Shown piece by piece: positions 7,495-10,850 of a DNA stretch of 10,850 nt. Each line of letters begins with the position of its first letter. Position 1 is the first letter of the stretch. The notes below the pieces were generated by a model. The model did no database searches. It saw nothing but the letters and a program-made list of their open reading frames with translations, and was not told the origin of the DNA. The stretch lies in NCBI GenBank assembly GCA_031261145.1, contig JAISJX010000136.1, positions 1 through 10,850 on the forward strand. The letters are read 5' to 3'. Position numbers and translations under genes: made by a program. Source of the stretch: Tannerella sp. (GTDB taxonomy: Bacteria; Bacteroidota; Bacteroidia; Bacteroidales; Tannerellaceae).

Positions 7495-7524
7495 CAAAGA
7501 TAATTCTTTTCTTTCAATTGACAA
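7495..7524 (-). promoter_or_regulatory. Promoter of the MNT gene
   Basis: On the minus strand, TTG (7522-7524) is followed after exactly 19 nt by TATCTTTG (7495-7502), the best match to the Bacteroidetes promoter consensus in the window. The -7 G is 38 nt before the ATG at 7456. The -33 box falls in the AT-rich repeat-like motif at 7514-7533. Confidence 0.65.
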
Positions 7525-7533
7525 TGAATAATG
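7514..7533. repeat. AT-rich CAATTGACAATGAATAATG motif
   Basis: The stretch CAATTGACAATGAATAATG resembles the CAATTGTCAATT core found at 6165-6176 in the other minus-strand gap (partly in reverse orientation). Motifs of this kind are familiar to me from Bacteroidetes intergenic regions, though I cannot verify copy number. It overlaps the -33 region of the MNT promoter. Confidence 0.35.
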
Positions 7534-7584
7534 AACAAAAAAACGGCAACCGAAAGGGATAATCCCTGCGTGGCTACTGTTTTT

Positions 7585-7677
7585 TGTCTGAACCGGGATT
7601 TTTACAAGATTTACAAGATTCTCAAGATGAAGAATCATCCCGATCTTGAGAATCTTATTGAAATCACGGTTCAGACA
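7585..7677. repeat. 93-nt hairpin-forming intergenic element
   Basis: The outer arms 7585-7601 and 7661-7677 are inverted copies matching at 16 of 17 positions (arm begins TGTCTGAACCGGGATTT). The inner arms 7615-7628 and 7643-7656 are a perfect 14-bp inverted repeat (AAGATTCTCAAGAT) around a 14-nt loop. The left side carries extra bases from three 9-bp units (TTTACAAGA twice, then TTCTCAAGA; 7601-7627), which would bulge out. There is no open frame across it. It looks like a non-autonomous mobile or REP-like repeat. It dominates the 342-bp gene-free stretch 7457-7798. Confidence 0.8.
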
Positions 7678-7683
7678 TTCGCC

Positions 7684-7696
7684 CGGCTGAAAGCCG
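7684..7696. repeat. Short GC hairpin CGGCT-GAA-AGCCG
   Basis: A 5-bp GC-rich stem with a GAA loop lies just after the 93-nt element. The sequence GGCTGAAAGCC followed by GACAGG recalls REP-type palindromes that surround IS200-like REP transposases, but only one copy is present here, so membership in a repeat family is a guess. The following bases to 7767 are AT-rich with nothing else recognisable. Confidence 0.35.
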
Positions 7697-7767
7697 ACAG
7701 GTAGTGCATGCGACCGTCATTTTATTGAATTTTTGAATTAATGAACCATATTCTCAATAAAAGTCCT

Positions 7768-7775
7768 TACCTTTG
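7768..7775 (+). promoter_or_regulatory. -7 promoter element for the plus-strand operon
   Basis: TACCTTTG is a full match to TAnnTTTG, with its G 24 nt before the ATG at 7799. No TTG is present 19-21 nt upstream (the nearest, 7733-7735, is 32 nt away). It is the likely start of the transcript for the small protein, acyltransferase, amidase and glycogen synthase genes. Confidence 0.5.
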
Positions 7776-7798
7776 TTCCATTAATAGAACAAGTTAAA

Positions 7799-8104
7799 AT
7801 GGCAAAAAGAAGATTATTAAAGAAAGAAATAAGTTATTCGTTTGGAAACTTGTTTTTTGACATGCTGGTTTACAAATGTTTCCAGCCGGATGTTGACGCG
7901 GAAAAGGTGGAGGCGCTAATGACGTCCGTCAGCGAATGGAACAGCGAATTTATCAGCAGGGCGCATCACGCTCCCAGTCGCGGGAACAAAAAAGACGTTA
8001 AACAATACTACCGCAAGTTATATACGGATTTGGATGCTACGCTGGATACACTCTCGGATGAGTTGAAACAGTTGGACGGTATTGAAGGAAGCGGAACAGT
8101 ATGA
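7799..8104 (+). CDS. Small conserved-looking protein of unknown function
   Basis: A 101-residue soluble protein with no signal peptide or membrane segment. It has a basic start (MAKRRLLKKE), a hydrophobic helix (FGNLFFDMLVYKCF, about 15-28), a central part with HHAPSRGNKKD (about 56-66) and a long charged amphipathic helix at the end (DLDATLDTLSDELKQLD). The profile suggests an all-helical protein. I do not recognise the family. A promoter element lies 24 nt upstream, and its TGA stop overlaps the ATG of the acyltransferase gene (ATGA, 8101-8104), so the two are probably translationally coupled. That coupling suggests a role tied to the acyltransferase, but this is inference. Confidence 0.85.
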   Translation: MAKRRLLKKEISYSFGNLFFDMLVYKCFQPDVDAEKVEALMTSVSEWNSEFISRAHHAPSRGNKKDVKQYYRKLYTDLDATLDTLSDELKQLDGIEGSGTV

Positions 8105-8658
8105 CGAGGACGATTTGCAAATGGATTCTCCACTGGAAAGGGTGGACGATTGGGCCTGCGGGCGAAGATGTGCGGAAGTGCGTAATTTGTGTGGCGCCTC
8201 ATACGAGCAATATGGATTTTATCATCGGACACCTGTATTATGGCGCGATTGGTCGGCGCGCCAAGTTCTTAATGAAAAAGGAATGGTTCTTTTTCCCGCT
8301 GAACTACCTGTTCAAACTGATGGGTGGCGTGCCGATAGACCGTAACAAGAAAACGTCCATGATCGAGCAGATGACTCATGAATTTGCGCGGCGGAAAACA
8401 TTCCGTCTCGTTGTCACGCCCGAAGGAACGCGGCAAAGGGTGAAAGAATGGAAAAAGGGCTTTTATTATATCGCGCTGAAGGCGCAGGTTCCTATCCGGC
8501 TGGCTTACATTGATTATAAAAAGAAGATTGTGGGCTTTGGCGACAGTTTTTTCCCGACCGGTAATGCCGTGAACGATATCCGCGACATCCGCCGGTTTTA
8601 CCGGGGGGTAAGCGGGCGTTACCAGGATAAGTTCAGCGATTTGGAATTGGTAAAATAA
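8101..8658 (+). CDS. 1-acyl-glycerol-3-phosphate acyltransferase-type protein
   Basis: A 185-residue member of the PlsC-like acyltransferase superfamily, which transfers acyl groups to lysophospholipids or other glycerol or amine acceptors at the inner membrane. The catalytic H-x4-D motif is H34-TSNM-D39, the GGVPIDR motif at 75-81 binds the acceptor phosphate in PlsC, and EGTR is at 108-111. The protein is short compared with typical PlsC (about 240 residues) and lacks a clear N-terminal membrane segment, although FFFPLNYLFKLMGG (63-76) is hydrophobic. It resembles the small acyltransferases annotated in Bacteroidetes as glycerol acyltransferase. Its actual acceptor is not determinable; it could act on ornithine or glycine lipids instead. 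The amidase gene follows after 7 nt. Confidence 0.88.
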   Translation: MTRTICKWILHWKGWTIGPAGEDVRKCVICVAPHTSNMDFIIGHLYYGAIGRRAKFLMKKEWFFFPLNYLFKLMGGVPIDRNKKTSMIEQMTHEFARRKTFRLVVTPEGTRQRVKEWKKGFYYIALKAQVPIRLAYIDYKKKIVGFGDSFFPTGNAVNDIRDIRRFYRGVSGRYQDKFSDLELVK

Positions 8659-8665
8659 AGGATAC

Positions 8666-9454
8666 ATGGACGGCGGTTTGTTAAATATAAGCATGGTGCA
8701 ATCCGATATAGTTTATGAAAACCGGGCTGCAAATTTAAAACATTTCGGGGCGCTGCTCCGGGATGCAAGTCCCCGCGCCGATATAGCTGTTTTGCCGGAA
8801 TTATTCACCACGGGAATGTCAATGCGCGTCGAAGACCTGTCGGAGACGGTGGAAGGCGAAACAATCGCCACGGTGAAACAATGGGCCGGACAGTACCGGT
8901 TAGCCATTGCAGGCAGTTTTATGGCTCTTGACGGAGCGAACCATTATAACCGCGCTTTTTTCATCACTCCCGATGGAAAAGAATATTACTGCGATAAACG
9001 CCACCTGTTCCGGATGGCCGGTGAAGACGCTTATTTCGATGCAGGCGATAAACGCTTGATTATCCGGTATGGCGATTGGCGAATCTGTTTGATGGTCTGC
9101 TACGACCTCCGTTTTCCGGTATGGAGCCGGAACGTGGACAACGAATATGACGTATTAATATATGTAGCCAATTGGGCGGAAGCACGCAAAGAGGTTTGGA
9201 AGACCTTGCTCCGCGCACGGGCTATTGAAAATATGGCTTATGTTGTCGGCGTCAACCGGATAGGTACGGACGGAGCGGGATACCGCTATCATGGAGAATC
9301 GCTGGTCTATTCGCCCAAAGGAGAAGAACTGTTCAATGGCGGTGAACATCAAGAAACGATACAGTCCTGCCTGTTGGAAAAGAAGGCGTTAGAATCGTTT
9401 CGGACAAAATTTCCCGTCTGGAAAGACGCCGATAGATTTAGTATTCAACCGTGA
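8666..9454 (+). CDS. Omega-amidase-type carbon-nitrogen hydrolase (YafV-like)
   Basis: A 262-residue nitrilase-superfamily enzyme. The catalytic triad is E45 (in LPELFTTG), K111 (in CDKRHLF) and C145 (in MVCYDLRFP). These motif neighbourhoods match the omega-amidase/YafV branch, which hydrolyses alpha-ketoglutaramate or alpha-ketosuccinamate, removing by-products of glutamine and asparagine transamination (metabolite repair). The chain is of normal family length, with RARAIENMAYVVGVNRIG (about 189-206) also present. It is cytoplasmic, with no signal peptide. The start ATG has an AAGG sequence 4 nt upstream, 7 nt after the acyltransferase stop. It lies in the same operon as glycogen synthase, 31 nt before it; I see no pathway reason for this link. 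Confidence 0.92.
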   Translation: MDGGLLNISMVQSDIVYENRAANLKHFGALLRDASPRADIAVLPELFTTGMSMRVEDLSETVEGETIATVKQWAGQYRLAIAGSFMALDGANHYNRAFFITPDGKEYYCDKRHLFRMAGEDAYFDAGDKRLIIRYGDWRICLMVCYDLRFPVWSRNVDNEYDVLIYVANWAEARKEVWKTLLRARAIENMAYVVGVNRIGTDGAGYRYHGESLVYSPKGEELFNGGEHQETIQSCLLEKKALESFRTKFPVWKDADRFSIQP

Positions 9455-9485
9455 TTATTAATAATAACAACACCCTGACAGAACA

Positions 9486-10850
9486 ATGATAACCCCTGAT
9501 TATATTTTTGAAAGTAGCTGGGAAGTATGCAATAAAGTGGGAGGCATTTATACGGTGCTTTCGACAAAAGCGAATGTGCTGCAGCAACAATTCCCCGGCC
9601 GGCTCCTGTTTGTAGGCCCCGAACTCGACCGGCCGGATGTTGATTTTGAAGAAGATAAAACGCTCTTTCCCGATTGGACAAACCACGTGAAAGAGAACGA
9701 ATCGCCGCTTCGTATCCGGGTGGGACGATGGAATATCCCCGGCAAACCGCCGGTGGTTTTAGTCGATTACAAGCCCTGTTTTTCCAAACGGGACAAGTTG
9801 TATTTTTCGATATGGGAATCCTTTGGCGTGGATTCCTCAAAGGCTTACGGCGATTACGACGAATCGTGCATTTTCGCCTGTTCCGTAGCGTTGGTGATCC
9901 AAAGTTTTTATCGTTTCTACCGGTTGGAGGATAAAAAAGTGATTGCGCACTTCAACGAATGGACGGTGGGAATGGGCGCTTTGTATTTGCAAAAGCATCT
10001 TCCGCAGGTGGCGACCGTTTTCACCACTCACGCCACCTCCATCGGGCGTTCCATCGCCGGAAACGGTAAGCCGCTCTATGATTACATGGCCGGGTACGAC
10101 GGCGACCAGATGGCGCGCGAACTCAATATGGACGCCAAACATTCCGTCGAAAAGCAAACCGCGCATCATGCCGACTGTTTCACGACGGTCAGCGATATTA
10201 CCGCCATGGAATGCCGGCAATTGTTAAATAAAGTCCCGGATGTGGTTACGCCCAATGGCTTTGAGCCTGATTTTGTTCCGGCGGCTGCGAAATATACCGC
10301 CGGACGGAAGGTTGCGCGGGAGACATTGCTTCGCGTGGCGGAGAAACTGCTGGGACGCCCCATCAAAGCGGACGCATTCCTCATATCCACAAGCGGGCGT
10401 TATGAATATCGCAACAAAGGGCTTGACGTTTTCTTGGATGCAATGAATCATCTGCGTCTCTCCGGCGGACTGGAGCGCGAAACAATTGCATTTATCATGG
10501 TTCCGGCATGGGTTTACGCCGCACGGGGCGATTTGAAAGAAATTCTGGAGCAAAATATCCAAACGGACGCTCCCCTGCAAACCCCGTTTATTACCCACTG
10601 GCTCCACCGGATGGAGGACGACCGTATTATGAATTTCATTTCGCAGGCAGGTTTCACGAACCGGGCGTCCGAAAAACTGAATATCATCTTTATTCCCTGT
10701 TATCTGGATGGGAACGACGGGATATTTAACCTGCCCTACTACGATTTGCTAACCGGCATGGATGCAACCGTTTTTCCCTCCTACTACGAACCGTGGGGAT
10801 ATACGCCGATGGAAAGCATCGCTTTCGGCATTCCTACCATTACAACAGAC
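9486..10850 (+). CDS. Glycogen synthase, GT3 family (3' end beyond window)
   Basis: The frame is open from ATG 9486 to the window edge, 455 codons without a stop. It begins with PDYIFESSWEVCNKVGG; K17-V-G-G is the nucleotide-sugar loop of glycogen synthases. HFNEWTVGMGALYL, TTHATSIGR, TPNGFEP and GRYEYRNKGLDVF are characteristic of the GT3 (yeast and animal GYS) family, as is YEPWGYTPMES with the E435-x7-E443 catalytic pair. GT3 enzymes use UDP-glucose and build linear alpha-1,4-glucan, unlike the GlgA type that uses ADP-glucose. Bacteroidetes commonly carry this form, about 550 residues long, so roughly 95 residues are missing here. Downstream neighbours, perhaps alpha-glucan phosphorylase, are not visible. 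Reading the frame codon by codon shows no frameshift. Confidence 0.95.
   Translation, partial: MITPDYIFESSWEVCNKVGGIYTVLSTKANVLQQQFPGRLLFVGPELDRPDVDFEEDKTLFPDWTNHVKENESPLRIRVGRWNIPGKPPVVLVDYKPCFSKRDKLYFSIWESFGVDSSKAYGDYDESCIFACSVALVIQSFYRFYRLEDKKVIAHFNEWTVGMGALYLQKHLPQVATVFTTHATSIGRSIAGNGKPLYDYMAGYDGDQMARELNMDAKHSVEKQTAHHADCFTTVSDITAMECRQLLNKVPDVVTPNGFEPDFVPAAAKYTAGRKVARETLLRVAEKLLGRPIKADAFLISTSGRYEYRNKGLDVFLDAMNHLRLSGGLERETIAFIMVPAWVYAARGDLKEILEQNIQTDAPLQTPFITHWLHRMEDDRIMNFISQAGFTNRASEKLNIIFIPCYLDGNDGIFNLPYYDLLTGMDATVFPSYYEPWGYTPMESIAFGIPTITTD

Noticed and set aside
7432..7638. 68-codon minus-strand frame overlapping the MNT start, with a HEPN-tail-like end (EILEQTKNLQQWIKEKLL)
   Set aside because: The frame crosses the MNT promoter and the hairpin repeat. 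Only the last 25 or so residues look protein-like, in AT-rich DNA. A HEPN remnant is possible but not supported.

Overview
The window looks like ordinary chromosomal DNA from a member of the Bacteroidales. The lineage call rests on three things: several starts are preceded by the Bacteroidetes-type -7 element TAnnTTTG (with TTG about 19-20 nt upstream in the two best cases); the single-chain glycyl-tRNA synthetase and the GT3-type (eukaryote-like) glycogen synthase are the forms usual in this phylum; and the lipoproteins and intergenic repeats have a Bacteroidetes look. Family or genus cannot be fixed from the sequence alone. No prophage, transposase, CRISPR array, tRNA or rRNA gene is visible.

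Layout. Positions 2-82 (+) may hold the tail of a gene entering from the left. Positions 162-3265 are a minus-strand block: an unknown lipoprotein, then glycyl-tRNA synthetase, then a surface-type FKBP prolyl isomerase lipoprotein. A divergent intergenic region (3266-3450) separates it from a plus-strand HD-domain CCA tRNA nucleotidyltransferase (3451-4881). This converges on a second minus-strand block (4910-7456): a small MNT-type nucleotidyltransferase, a secreted DUF6454-like protein, and a two-domain Rid-superfamily protein resembling FkbO/Hyg5 chorismatases. The last block is plus-strand (7799 to the edge): a small unknown protein, a lysophospholipid-type acyltransferase, an omega-amidase-type nitrilase and glycogen synthase. 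Gaps there are short (a 4-nt ATGA overlap, then 7 and 31 nt), so it is probably one operon; glycogen synthase is cut by the window end.

The genes serve translation (glyS, CCA addition), envelope biogenesis (lipoproteins, acyltransferase), metabolite repair (omega-amidase) and storage carbohydrate (glycogen synthase). They do not form an obvious novel system. The most unusual material is non-coding: a 342-bp intergenic stretch (7457-7798) with a 93-nt near-perfect hairpin element containing a 9-bp tandem repeat, a second short GC hairpin and an AT-rich motif; and a fourfold CGCAGAT repeat followed by an AT inverted repeat at 6111-6186. These look like dispersed Bacteroidetes intergenic repeats. 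Also worth a look are an MNT gene without a visible HEPN partner, a chorismatase-like protein lacking the usual RidA arginine, and a Tyr-rich insertion in the FKBP domain.
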